Part shown: piece after piece, positions 25,924 to 34,180 of the stretch | How positions within the stretch are numbered: the stretch's first letter is position 1 | How the letters are laid out: the number at the start of each line of letters is the position of its first letter | Source of the DNA: Rossellomorea vietnamensis NBRC 101237 | Lineage (GTDB): Bacteria; Bacillota; Bacilli; Bacillales; Bacillaceae_B | Assembly: GCF_001591825.1 (NCBI RefSeq) | Contig: NZ_BCVQ01000011.1 | Coordinates: 1 to 64,000, forward strand | Direction of reading: 5' to 3' | Length of the DNA: 64,000 nucleotides | Position numbers and translations under genes: made by a program | Notes under the pieces: generated by a model | Database searches by the model: none | What the model was told of the DNA's origin: nothing | The model's input: only the letters and a program-made list of their open reading frames with translations

Positions 25924-26046
25924 AAGAAAAGCGGAAGGGGCTCGCACTGGGGCGACATGCATAAGAAGAGTCACCCGGAAAGGCGTTCTTTAACTTTTTG
26001 GGTGACTTGGCTTATGACCTCCAGCCCCAAGCCCCTGGAGCTGGAC
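25924..26046 (+). repeat. Structured repeat family A, copy 3
   Basis: In tandem with copy 2. Helices: 25936-25942 with 26030-26036 (AGGGGCT/AGCCCCT), 25948-25953 with 26024-26029 (TGGGGC/GCCCCA), 25960-25965 with 26011-26016 (CATAAG/CTTATG), 25969-25976 with 26000-26007 (AGTCACCC/GGGTGACT). Same architecture as copy 2, but three of four helices have changed sequence on both sides. Confidence 0.85.
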
Positions 26047-26057
26047 AATCAGCATAA

Positions 26058-26085
26058 GAAAAGGCTGCTTCAAATGAAGCAGCCT
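26058..26085 (-). terminator. Terminator of the GyrI-like gene
   Basis: AGGCTGCTTCA (26062-26072) pairs with TGAAGCAGCCT (26075-26085), followed on the minus strand by TTTTCTTATG. Confidence 0.75.
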
Positions 26086-26090
26086 CCTTT

Positions 26091-26558
26091 CTATTTCTGT
26101 TTAATTGGGACAAACAGCTCTAATTTCCTTTTATCTTCCGTTTCGTTGATTTCACGGTCCTGGGATAGGTACTTCTCGACACTCAGTCTGGAGTAGTCTT
26201 TTTCATACCCATTCTCTTTAATCCAATTAAAGATGGCGAAATAGGCTTGTTCCACTTCCGTCGACAGCCCTTCATAAAGGGCATGTGCATATTCACCTGC
26301 AGGAAGTGACAGTTCCACCAACCCCGGTGGCAGCTTCTCCACACGATCAACTTCAACGGTACAATAATACGTAAAATCAGTCGCCCTATCATGGAATGGT
26401 GCGTATATGCATTCATCTCCATTTATATGGTGAATGGATGGGATCATCTGTTGAAACTTCGTGAATAGTCTCGGGATCTCGGACCCTCTTCCATATGGAC
26501 CTGTCCAGCCTATTCCAACAAGCAATTTATCCTCTAGTGATGCTACATTAATTTCCAT
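26091..26558 (-). CDS. GyrI-like / AraC effector-binding domain protein
   Basis: A 155-aa stand-alone effector-binding domain (GyrI/SbmC/Rob-C fold) without a DNA-binding region. Features are 'LLVGIGWTGPYGRGSEIPRL', the 'IYAPFHDRATDFTYYCTVEV' strand and 'LPPGLVELSLPAGEYAHALY'. Such proteins bind hydrophobic small molecules; the ligand is unknown. Start at 26558 behind TTGGAGG. It follows ypwA by 18 nt and probably shares its transcript. Confidence 0.82.
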   Translation of the reverse strand: MEINVASLEDKLLVGIGWTGPYGRGSEIPRLFTKFQQMIPSIHHINGDECIYAPFHDRATDFTYYCTVEVDRVEKLPPGLVELSLPAGEYAHALYEGLSTEVEQAYFAIFNWIKENGYEKDYSRLSVEKYLSQDREINETEDKRKLELFVPIKQK

Positions 26559-26576
26559 GATTCTTGCCTCCAATAG

Positions 26577-28091
26577 TTAATTTAAGGAATATACCTTTGA
26601 ATACTTCTCCGTTAAATAATCGGCCAAGTATTGGGCATTGAGCCCTTCTCCAGTCACTTCCCTGATGATTTCAAGCGGTTTTTTCATCTTGCCCCATTGA
26701 TGAACATGCTCGGTCAACCATTCTCTCACGGGAGCAAGATCCCCTTTTTCCAGGAGCTCTTCATAATGGGGAATATCTTCTACCATTGCACGCTTTAACT
26801 GAGCAGCATACATATACCCAAGCGCGTATGACGGAAAGTAACCAAAGCTTCCACCTGCCCAATGAACATCCTGGAGGACACCTTCACCATTATGGGAAGG
26901 ACGGATACCTAAGTACTCTTCATACTTCTGATTCCAGATTTCAGGAAGATCCTTCACTTCAATCTCATCATTAAACAATCCTTTTTCAATTTCATAGCGG
27001 ATGATGATATGGAGGGCATATGTTAATTCATCTGCTTCGATCCGGATCAACGAAGGCTTCGATTCATTGATCGCTCTGTAGAAATCGTCCAATTCAACAG
27101 AATCAAACTGTCCAGTCGAATGATCCTTCAATAAGGCATAATTTTGCTTCCAGAAAGAATGGTCCCTTCCAACAAAATTTTCATAAAACAGGGATTGAGA
27201 CTCATGGATACCCATGGATGTTCCTGTACAAAGGGGTGTGCCCATTAAATCCTTTGAAATGTTCTGTTCATACAGGGCATGTCCACCCTCGTGGATCGTT
27301 CCGAAGACGGCTGTCCTCCAATCCTTTTCGTCATATTTAGTTGTTACCCTTACATCACCAGGGTTCAAACCAATCGCGAACGGATGGACCGTTTCATCCA
27401 GTCTTCCTGAATTGAAATCATACCCCATTTGTTCAAGGATTTTTAAACTGAAATCCTTTTGACGTTCCTTTGGAAAGTGTTCAAAAAGAAAATCGGTTTT
27501 AGGCTTATGTTCCGATTTTGAAATCTTATGTACGAGTGGGACAATCTGATCACGGAGATCTCCAAACACCTTATCCAATACCTCTACCGTCACACCCGGC
27601 TCATACATATCCAGTAATGTATTGTATTTATTACCTTCGTATCCCCAATAATCAATGAAGCGTTTTGTGAAAGCCACAAGCTTTTCTAAATAAGGCTTGA
27701 ACATATCAAAATCCGCTTTTTCCTTCGCTTCTTCCCATTTCCCTTCCGCTTTCGACTGCAATACCACGTATTCCCTGTATTCAGAGGCAGGAATCTTTTT
27801 ATTTCGATCGTACTCTTTTTGACACTCTTCTATCAGTTTTTGTGTCATGGGATCCAGTTGATCCATCACTGGTGATAATTTCGCTAAGTAAGCGGCCATT
27901 TCATTGGAAGTGGACATCTCGAACAACTCCGATGAAAGCATTCCAATCACTTCTGACCGTTGTTCCGCCCCATTTTTCGGTGCGCCTGTACGCAAATCCC
28001 AGAACATCAACCCAAGTGCTTCGTTGTAGGCCGACATTTTTTTTGCATATTCGTGAAATTGATCTTTTGTCTCTAATATAGATTCTTTCAT
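26577..28091 (-). CDS. ypwA: Metallocarboxypeptidase, M32 family (YpwA)
   Basis: A 504-aa cytoplasmic M32 carboxypeptidase. The zinc motif H267-E-G-G-H271 ('TIHEGGHALYEQN') and the family blocks 'GIHESQSLFYENFVGR' and 'IRIEADELTYALHIIIRYEIE' marked near residues 345-365 are complete. It removes C-terminal residues from peptides, with a length limit in described relatives. AAAAAAGGGGG precedes the start. Length agrees with B. subtilis YpwA (501 aa). Confidence 0.95.
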   Translation of the reverse strand: MKESILETKDQFHEYAKKMSAYNEALGLMFWDLRTGAPKNGAEQRSEVIGMLSSELFEMSTSNEMAAYLAKLSPVMDQLDPMTQKLIEECQKEYDRNKKIPASEYREYVVLQSKAEGKWEEAKEKADFDMFKPYLEKLVAFTKRFIDYWGYEGNKYNTLLDMYEPGVTVEVLDKVFGDLRDQIVPLVHKISKSEHKPKTDFLFEHFPKERQKDFSLKILEQMGYDFNSGRLDETVHPFAIGLNPGDVRVTTKYDEKDWRTAVFGTIHEGGHALYEQNISKDLMGTPLCTGTSMGIHESQSLFYENFVGRDHSFWKQNYALLKDHSTGQFDSVELDDFYRAINESKPSLIRIEADELTYALHIIIRYEIEKGLFNDEIEVKDLPEIWNQKYEEYLGIRPSHNGEGVLQDVHWAGGSFGYFPSYALGYMYAAQLKRAMVEDIPHYEELLEKGDLAPVREWLTEHVHQWGKMKKPLEIIREVTGEGLNAQYLADYLTEKYSKVYSLN

Positions 28092-28168
28092 TCAAAAAGC
28101 CCCCTTTTTTTAACATTCAATCTATTTTATCATATTTTTCTGGCAACTTGGGTCCAGAACAATTTAAA

Positions 28169-28190
28169 AAACCGCCTATTCAGGCGGTTT
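28169..28190 (-). terminator. ypvA terminator
   Basis: AAACCGCCT (28169-28177) pairs with AGGCGGTTT (28182-28190), followed on the minus strand by a TTTTTT run. Confidence 0.85.
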
Positions 28191-28202
28191 CGGTTCACTC
28201 TA

Positions 28203-30128
28203 TTATACGTTCAACACTTCGATTCCAACGGGAAGGACGGACTCTGCCAATTCTCTATACGGGGTTTCATCATCATTCAGCAGAACGTGCACACTCCCCT
28301 TGTCATCACTTGTCCGGATCAGACGTCCGATTCCCTGTCTCAGACGAAGCATCATGTAAGGAAGATCCACCTCTTCCACGGAATGGGTGGCATGCTTTCT
28401 TTTCGCATCAAAGACGGGATCTTTTGGCGGGAAAGGAAGTGAGTAAATGATCACTTGTGAAAGGGAATCCCCCGGCACGTCCAATCCTTCCCATAGGTGA
28501 TAGGAACATAGGACCGTAGACGTTTCCTGCTGGAACTGTTCCACCGTATCACTGATCTCACGGTCGCCTTCATAGATGACACTCCAGTTTTGATCTGCCT
28601 GCTGAATCTGATAGGCCCTAAAGGCGTTCATCTCATCCTTGGATGTAAAAAGAATCAATGATTTCCCTTGATTACTCTGTAATTTTTCCCAAACATATTG
28701 ATTTTTCGAATCGACACCGGAATCCAATGAAGGAATATGTGCTCTCATCATCTCCTCATATTCATAAGGGGATTCCACTGAAAATTTTTCATATGTCTCA
28801 ATCCCCAATGATCGGGACACATAAGAAAAGTCCCCATTATAGGAAAGGGTGGCTGAAGAAAAGATGAATGGGATGTTTTGACTGAAAACCTGTTCTTTTA
28901 GAATTTCCTCGACTAATCTAGGCATCACCACAAAGGTGTGTTCTTCCTCTGATGTTTCCAGCCAGTAGATTCCTTTTTCATCATCTAAGAACAGTTTCAA
29001 AGAATACTGAATCTGTTCCAGATATTCTTCCACTACTTTTAATAGGTAATCATCCATCACATACATTTCGCTTTCAAAAACAAGCTCATTCAAGAGGTTC
29101 TCGATCTTTTCCGTGAGAGATCTTGCCTGCTGCAAAATCGCCTCTGAACGCGTGATATACTGCCTGTCGGATCCAGATTCCCCTTTAGATTCTTTCTCCA
29201 GAAGCTCGAACCACTTTTCATTGTCGAGCATGATATCTTCAATGATATAAAGAGTCTCCTCCCTCATATCAGATGAAGACAGCTTTTCTAACAATCCTTC
29301 AAGAGTCTCCATCCTCATCCGGTAGGTCATCGCTTTCTGTGAAGCAAATTCCAACAAATGCCCTTCGTCAAAGACGACTGAGCTTGCTTCCGGAAGGAGC
29401 GGCAGCTGACCTTCCCTCTTTCTGCTGTCTTTCGTCCAGATATGTTCCATATAAAAATCATGGGAACAAATGATCAAATCAGACGCATTCCGGTAATGCT
29501 CACGATGAAGCGTAAGCCCGCAGCGATGACGATAGGCACAGGACATGCAGTCCTGAAGGGAATCCCAGCCTACAGAATTCCACTCTTCATCTGACAAGCC
29601 GGCATATTCTTTACGATCCCCGTAATGAGTGAAGCTTCTCATAGAGGAATTGTCATGGACGAAGCCCGGCAATTCTTCCCACATATCCTGATAGACATCC
29701 TTTTGAGAAGCATTCTCTTCTAACTTCTTGATACAAAGATATTGCTCCCTTGATTTGGCCAGACGGACATCTATATCAAGATCCAGTGCATTCTCAAGCT
29801 TCTCTATATCCCCTTCTTTTTTGACGATCTGCTCGATGAGGGTTTCATCCGCACAAGCAATGATGGCAGGCTTTCCCGTATACCTTGCATAGGAAAGGGC
29901 ATATAACAGATACACAAGGGTTTTCCCTGTTCCAACACCTGCTTCTGCAAACATGACCTGCTTATTCTTGTATGCCTGATTCAGTTGAAAGGCCATAAAA
30001 ACCTGTTCATCCCGCAAATCAAATCCTTTCTCTGGCAATATATCATAAAAAACATCCCCGACCCAATCGGATAATGCTTCATAAAAGGATTGCTCCTTGG
30101 TTAATTCGAATGGTAATTTTCTTCTCAT
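28203..30128 (-). CDS. ypvA: DinG-type helicase YpvA
   Basis: A 641-aa SF2 XPD/DinG-like helicase lacking an exonuclease domain. Walker A 'AEAGVGTGKTLVYLL' (about 60-74), Walker B 'VVFDEGHLLEFA', and the C-terminal 'LWEGLDVPGDSLSQVII' and 'RLRQGIGRLIRTSDDKG'. Four cysteines in the 4Fe-4S position are C-x(n)-'CMSCAYRHRC', so an iron-sulfur cluster is likely. Start at 30128 behind CAGGAGG. Confidence 0.92.
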   Translation of the reverse strand: MRRKLPFELTKEQSFYEALSDWVGDVFYDILPEKGFDLRDEQVFMAFQLNQAYKNKQVMFAEAGVGTGKTLVYLLYALSYARYTGKPAIIACADETLIEQIVKKEGDIEKLENALDLDIDVRLAKSREQYLCIKKLEENASQKDVYQDMWEELPGFVHDNSSMRSFTHYGDRKEYAGLSDEEWNSVGWDSLQDCMSCAYRHRCGLTLHREHYRNASDLIICSHDFYMEHIWTKDSRKREGQLPLLPEASSVVFDEGHLLEFASQKAMTYRMRMETLEGLLEKLSSSDMREETLYIIEDIMLDNEKWFELLEKESKGESGSDRQYITRSEAILQQARSLTEKIENLLNELVFESEMYVMDDYLLKVVEEYLEQIQYSLKLFLDDEKGIYWLETSEEEHTFVVMPRLVEEILKEQVFSQNIPFIFSSATLSYNGDFSYVSRSLGIETYEKFSVESPYEYEEMMRAHIPSLDSGVDSKNQYVWEKLQSNQGKSLILFTSKDEMNAFRAYQIQQADQNWSVIYEGDREISDTVEQFQQETSTVLCSYHLWEGLDVPGDSLSQVIIYSLPFPPKDPVFDAKRKHATHSVEEVDLPYMMLRLRQGIGRLIRTSDDKGSVHVLLNDDETPYRELAESVLPVGIEVLNV

Positions 30129-30243
30129 ATGAACCTCCTGCATGACACAATATTTCTAATTTACTAGAATTCTTTCTTATTGAAAAGGTGTAACCGATAT
30201 TTTATCTAAGGACTTTCTATAATAAGAAGTACATTCTAACCCA

Positions 30244-30300
30244 AAAAGAAAAGAGACTCTCCATACAAAGGGTGAGTCTACCAGTTGTATGGATGTCTCT
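30244..30300 (-). terminator. Terminator after the 56-aa gene
   Basis: AGAGAC-CCATACAA (30252-30268, with a 3-nt bulge) pairs with TTGTATGG-GTCTCT (30285-30300), followed on the minus strand by TTTCTTTTT. Confidence 0.75.
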
Positions 30301-30319
30301 AGCTTCGGAGAGAGTGCAC

Positions 30320-30490
30320 TCAGTCGTATATTCTCTTTTTTAATAATTCATACTGAAATGCCTGATCCAGGTTTTTGGATGCTTCATGAAGGTCAAGATG
30401 TACGGCCTCCGCTTCTTCACCTGAAATGGAAGAAATAGAGCTTTGTAAGGCTTGATAGATTTTGTGGAAATCGATGAAAGAATGGTCCAT
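30320..30490 (-). CDS. Small helical protein, 56 aa
   Basis: A short gene: MDHSFIDFHKIYQALQSSIS continuing to 'FQYELLKKRIYD'. It is acidic and helical with no membrane segment. GGAGTGAAAGAGG upstream gives a strong ribosome site, and a hairpin terminator follows 20 nt after the stop. It sits between rlmL and ypvA with the same orientation. I do not recognise a family; it may be a regulator or a cotranscribed accessory of rlmL. Confidence 0.65.
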   Translation of the reverse strand: MDHSFIDFHKIYQALQSSISSISGEEAEAVHLDLHEASKNLDQAFQYELLKKRIYD

Positions 30491-30587
30491 CCTCTTTCAC
30501 TCCTCTAAAAATGATAGAACTATTATACGCAGGAAATGAAAGGGTTATTCTCAACTTCATCATCTTTTTCCAACAATACGAATCAGA

Positions 30588-31724
30588 TCACTTTCTTGGG
30601 GGGCGCGGCCCGAAAAATTGATAATAGTCTGTCCTTATGAATCCATTGAACAATTTCCGTTTTTTTGTAGCTTGTTTCCCGTAGCATTGTTCAAAATTTT
30701 CATGGGACGTCAGCATGTAAACAGACCATGTATCCAATTTTTCAAAGGCCCTGCCCATCTCTTGATACATTTTCTCTACTTCTTTCCGTTCACCCAGACG
30801 TTCACCGTATGGAGGGTTTCCGACGATGATGCCGTATTCTAATTCCGAAGTGAAATCACGCACTTGCATTTGCTTGAATTTCACCAGGTCCCCAAGCCCT
30901 GCTTCCAGGGCATTCTCTTTGGAAACGTCAATCATTCGATGATCGATGTCGGTACCCAGTATTTCAAGGGGCTGATCATAGTTTGCCAAATCCTCGGCTT
31001 CCAGACGCGTTTTCTCCCACACATCGGCAGGCATCAATGGCCACTCTTCTGACAGAAATTCACGATTGAAGCCGGGAGCGATATTTTGTCCGATCAGCGC
31101 AGCTTCGATGGCAATGGTCCCTGAACCGCAGAATGGATCCACGAAGGGACGGTCAGCGTTCCAGGTCGTTAATTGGATCAGGGCAGCTGCCAGTGTTTCC
31201 TTTAATGGGGCTTCGCCTTGTCCGATTCTATATCCCCGTTTATGGAGACCTTGACCACTTGTATCCAGGGTGATGCTTGCCACATCTTTGTGGATGGCCA
31301 CTTCAATCTTGAATAGAGGGCCGGTTTCGTCCAGCCATGACGTTCGCTTGTAGGCCGTTCGCAGCCGTTCCACTATCGCTTTTTTCACGATGGCCTGACA
31401 ATCCGGAACACTGTAAAGTTTTGATTTAACGGATTTCCCCTGCACCGGGAACTCTGCATCTACAGGGAGAAAGTCCTCCCACGGAAGCTTCTTTGTATTT
31501 TCAAATAGTTCGTCAAAGGAATAAGCCTTGAACTCACCGACAAGGATTTTGATTCTATCAGCGGTTCTCAACCACATATTGGCCCGTGCAATGGCTGTTT
31601 CATCTCCCTTGAAGATGACCTTTCCATTTTCGACCTGACATTCATATCCCAATTCCTTCACTTCTTTGGCAACAATGGATTCTAAGCCCATCGCTGCCGT
31701 TGCGATCAACGTATATGTACTCAT
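30588..31724 (-). CDS. ypsC: 23S rRNA guanine-N2 methyltransferase RlmL-like (YpsC)
   Basis: A 378-aa THUMP-domain RNA methyltransferase. Residues 1-160 hold the ferredoxin-like and THUMP domains ('GLESIVAKEVKELGYECQVE'). The Rossmann domain has 'FVDPFCGSGTIAIEAALIG' and catalytic 'IVGNPPYGERLG'. RlmL-type enzymes make m2G2445 in 23S rRNA. Start at 31724 behind GGGGTGACAAAG. It lies directly downstream of the rnpB terminator. Confidence 0.9.
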   Translation of the reverse strand: MSTYTLIATAAMGLESIVAKEVKELGYECQVENGKVIFKGDETAIARANMWLRTADRIKILVGEFKAYSFDELFENTKKLPWEDFLPVDAEFPVQGKSVKSKLYSVPDCQAIVKKAIVERLRTAYKRTSWLDETGPLFKIEVAIHKDVASITLDTSGQGLHKRGYRIGQGEAPLKETLAAALIQLTTWNADRPFVDPFCGSGTIAIEAALIGQNIAPGFNREFLSEEWPLMPADVWEKTRLEAEDLANYDQPLEILGTDIDHRMIDVSKENALEAGLGDLVKFKQMQVRDFTSELEYGIIVGNPPYGERLGERKEVEKMYQEMGRAFEKLDTWSVYMLTSHENFEQCYGKQATKKRKLFNGFIRTDYYQFFGPRPPRK

Positions 31725-31785
31725 CTTTGTCACCCCGTTCATTAATATGCCACTACCAATAGTATGGTCCGGTTTCCTGTAAAAT

Positions 31786-31833
31786 AAAAAGGACTGATAC
31801 AAAAGAGCAGTGTATTACCTGCATGTATCAGTC
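31786..31833 (-). terminator. rnpB terminator
   Basis: GGACTGATACA (31791-31801) pairs with TGTATCAGTC (31824-31833), followed on the minus strand by TTTTTATTTT. Confidence 0.85.
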
Positions 31834-31860
31834 ACTTGCATTATTTAATCCATATTGCTC

Positions 31861-32272
31861 TTATCCCGTAATAGTGTTCTGTAAGCCATGTTTTGTTCCG
31901 TTGTACTGCAGGCGACTGTTCGTCTCGTACTCGGGTGGTAATCATCTATCTACAAAGGAAATTCCTTTGTCCCTCTCTTCGTTCAATTCCTTTGAGAGGA
32001 TTCCCCTACCAAATTTGGGTTTCTCGCTCGTGGGGTTTACCTCGTTCCACTCCTGCCATTTCTAACAGGACTTCGTCACTGTGGCACTTTCAAAGTAGTC
32101 ACACCATATCCGTAAAGGACGTAGGTGTTTTCCCTGCCGTCAGCCCGGGTTGGACTGCCCTAGCTTATGAATTGGCTAGGCACGAACACTACGTGCATCT
32201 CAGCACCGTGCGAGCATGGACTTTCCTCTACAACGAATCGTTGCAGCGATTACCCAAACACCATTAAGGATC
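31861..32272 (-). ncRNA. rnpB: RNase P RNA, class B
   Basis: The catalytic RNA of tRNA 5' processing. On the minus strand the conserved strings are readable in order: GGGTAATCGC, AGAGGAAAGTCCATGCTCGC, GTAGTGTTCGTGCCTAGC, AGGGCAGT, GAAAGTGCCACAGTGACG, GAGCGAGAAACCCAAATTTG, GTAGGGGA and AACAAAACATGGCTTACAGA. P1 forms from TAATGGTGTT near the 5' end with AACACTATTA at the 3' end. The layout is the Bacillus (B) type, about 410 nt. Exact ends are estimated from P1. It lies in its usual place beside gpsB. Confidence 0.97.
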
Positions 32273-32321
32273 AGCAATACCTAATTATACGGTAAATCCC
32301 CCATTAATTCAACTGGAAATA

Positions 32322-32633
32322 TCAGTCGTATAATTTGTTACCAAAAACGTGTTTCTCTAAATTAGACAAACGTTTTAAAATATCGAAATTCGTGGTTCCG
32401 GTCTGTTGAGGCGGAGCCGCTGAACGCTGTTGTTTCAAAGCACCCTCAGCCTGCTTTTTCAGTCGCAGGTTTTCCTGCTGTAAGTCTTCTATCTCCTGAT
32501 GAAAGGTTTCATAGTCTTTAATAATCAAATCTAAAAATTTATCCACATCTTCCGGCTTATATCCCCGCATTCCACTTTTGAACTCTTTTTCGAGAATATC
32601 CTTTGCCGTTAACTTCACTTTATCTGAGATCAT
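32322..32633 (-). CDS. gpsB: Cell division protein GpsB
   Basis: A 103-aa DivIVA-like coiled-coil adaptor that links cell-wall enzymes, notably PBP1, to the division site. The N-terminal membrane- and PBP-binding region '[20 protein letters not shown]' is followed by a coiled coil, a Gln/Pro-rich linker ('[13 protein letters not shown]') and the trimeric C-terminal helix '[15 protein letters not shown]'. Start at 32633 after AGAGGTGA. Its partner ponA is also in this window. Confidence 0.95.
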   Translation of the reverse strand: MISDKVKLTAKDILEKEFKSGMRGYKPEDVDKFLDLIIKDYETFHQEIEDLQQENLRLKKQAEGALKQQRSAAPPQQTGTTNFDILKRLSNLEKHVFGNKLYD

Positions 32634-32750
32634 TCTATTCACCTCTATATTTATCAGTATCATTTTTTCAAATAACCGTCAATTTGTCAATTGTATTTCG
32701 TATTTCCGTGATTCCAACCCCTCTAAAAAAAATCGTTAAAGCATGATTCA

Positions 32751-33308
32751 TCAGTCTCTCTTCCACTGTTCCTCTTCAACGATCCACTGTAAATCATGGA
32801 AGCTGATTGCCCTGAGGTCAAAAGATGGGTCGGATTGTTTCTTTTTTTTCGCTTCTTCATAGAAATATTTAGGAGAGCCTTCTTTTTCCTCATCGTATAG
32901 AATCACACACGAATGGCTTTTGTGTAAAAATAATTGATTCTTGTTACGGAACTGCTGAGGATTCTTATAAGGATCCTTCGAGATGGTTTCGACAAAATCG
33001 GCTTGAGAAAGAATCAGTTCATAGTATTCCTTATTCTGTTCGTTCCAGTTTTCCTCCTGAGAAATAAAAGGGGTCAGCACGGCAAGTTTAAGATCAGCGT
33101 AGTCTTCCTGAAGCTCAAATACAACTTCCGCTCCCCAGAGCTCTACACCAAGCTGCCCGCTGATGAGGACCCATTCCAATCCTTCATCCAGGAGGGATAC
33201 CAGTTCTTTCTTCAATGCTTGCTTTATGTAATGAACCGCTTTGTCATCCTGCTTGAAAATTCCTAATTCAAAGGATTTATATCCAGTAATGCATGCAACA
33301 TTCCCCAC
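32751..33308 (-). CDS. ypsA: YpsA, SLOG/DUF1273 protein
   Basis: A 185-aa Rossmann-like SLOG-superfamily protein, linked to GpsB and division in Firmicutes. The nucleotide-binding pieces are '[14 protein letters not shown]' near the N-terminus and '[17 protein letters not shown]' (about 51-67). The start is taken as GTG at 33308, where the protein aligns with B. subtilis YpsA; AAAGGGG lies about ten bases upstream. It precedes gpsB on the same strand, the usual order. Confidence 0.9.
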   Translation of the reverse strand: MGNVACITGYKSFELGIFKQDDKAVHYIKQALKKELVSLLDEGLEWVLISGQLGVELWGAEVVFELQEDYADLKLAVLTPFISQEENWNEQNKEYYELILSQADFVETISKDPYKNPQQFRNKNQLFLHKSHSCVILYDEEKEGSPKYFYEEAKKKKQSDPSFDLRAISFHDLQWIVEEEQWKRD

Positions 33309-33439
33309 ATGGAAAACCCCTTTAATAAACTTTGGGCACCTTCGATTCTCTTTACTAGCGTACCCCAAACCTTCTCACTCTATTGTATCATATTTCACGG
33401 ATTTCTGAGACGGGGAAATATCCATCTCGGGATCTCCCG

Positions 33440-33475
33440 CCATAAAAAAGAAGAGATGCCTCCATAAATACTGCA
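33440..33475 (-). terminator. Terminator downstream of cotD
   Basis: GATGC/GCATC stem around GCAGTATTTATGGAG, followed on the minus strand by TCTTCTTTTTT. A second, perfect-looking hairpin lies closer to the gene (33489-33515). Confidence 0.6.
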
Positions 33476-33488
33476 TCCTCCTTAGGAA

Positions 33489-33515
33489 AGTGATACAGTG
33501 CCGGGCACTGTACCA
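33489..33515. repeat. GTGCC/GGCAC inverted repeat downstream of cotD
   Basis: AGTGATACAGTGC faces GCACTGTACCACT with one mismatch and a 1-nt centre, a 13-bp stem without a U tract on either side. It lies between the cotD stop and the terminator at 33440-33475. Confidence 0.55.
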
Positions 33516-33559
33516 CTGAATGCAGTCTTTAGAGTCATCCCTCTGATATCATGATGATA

Positions 33560-33871
33560 TTATCTTCCCATACCGTATGGTCCGAATGGCGGTCTTGGAC
33601 GAGGTCCGAATCCCGGGCCTCCCGGTCCTACTGGGCCTCCTGGGCCTCCTGGTCCCCCACCACAATTAAACTGTTGGTGAGACACACTGTCTACTTGAGA
33701 TTGAGTGTGAGGGAAATAATGTTTATGTTGATACATGACATTATTCACATTGGTTGTGTGTGTCGGGTGAATATGAGGCACCTCATAGGTAGTCATGTTG
33801 TGATTCACACAACATTTCGTCGGGTGCATAACTGCAGGAAGCACTTGATTAGGTCTTGGTCTACAATACAT
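33560..33871 (-). CDS. cotD: Spore coat protein, CotD family
   Basis: A 103-aa His- and Cys-containing inner-coat protein. The family core is 'VMHPTKCCVNHNMTTYEVPH' and 'IHPTHTTNVNNVMYQHKHYF', ending with 'TQSQVDSVSHQQFNCGG'. The C-terminus is a short collagen-like Gly-Pro run ('GGPGGPGGPVGPGGPGFGP', about 72-90) not seen in B. subtilis CotD as I recall it. Expected mother-cell expression under SigK; no promoter was resolved. AGGAGAGCG lies upstream of the start. Confidence 0.85.
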   Translation of the reverse strand: MYCRPRPNQVLPAVMHPTKCCVNHNMTTYEVPHIHPTHTTNVNNVMYQHKHYFPHTQSQVDSVSHQQFNCGGGPGGPGGPVGPGGPGFGPRPRPPFGPYGMGR

Positions 33872-33978
33872 CGTAACGCTCTCCTTTCATCTCTTAGTGA
33901 TTACACTTATAGCCTATGAAACGAAGAGGGTACATGTACTAATGCAAATACCTATTTTTAGGAGTTATTTGCGAATAC

Positions 33979-34083
33979 TTACATCAAGCTATATAAACTT
34001 TGTGAATAATTGGTAAAAACAAAGGCTGTTAAACCAATGACGACAAAGAACAAAATTAAGATGGCACGGTTCACTTTCATCAT
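33979..34083 (-). CDS. Putative 34-aa single-pass membrane peptide
   Basis: The frame reads MMKVNRAILILFFVVIGLTA followed by FVFTNYSQSLYSLM. A basic N-terminus and one hydrophobic helix make a typical small membrane peptide. AAAAAAGGA precedes the second ATG/GTG cluster; the exact start among ATG 34083, ATG 34080 and GTG 34074 is unclear. It lies alone between mrfB and cotD. No family recognised, so this is tentative. Confidence 0.45.
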   Translation of the reverse strand: MMKVNRAILILFFVVIGLTAFVFTNYSQSLYSLM

Positions 34084-34180
34084 TCCTTTTTTCATAAAAA
34101 ATTTTCAACACAATTAATTATTTTACATCTACTTTAGAAAATTCTCAATATAAAAATAAGAAGATGGAACCACTTTCACT

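Noticed and set aside
25776-25958. 60-aa minus-strand frame over the cbaA end
   Set aside because: Its residues are the translated family A repeat, similar to the frame at 19105, so it reflects the repeat and not a gene.
31893-32267. 124-aa plus-strand reading frame between rlmL and gpsB
   Set aside because: It lies wholly across the RNase P RNA gene on the other strand; conserved rnpB strings explain the sequence.
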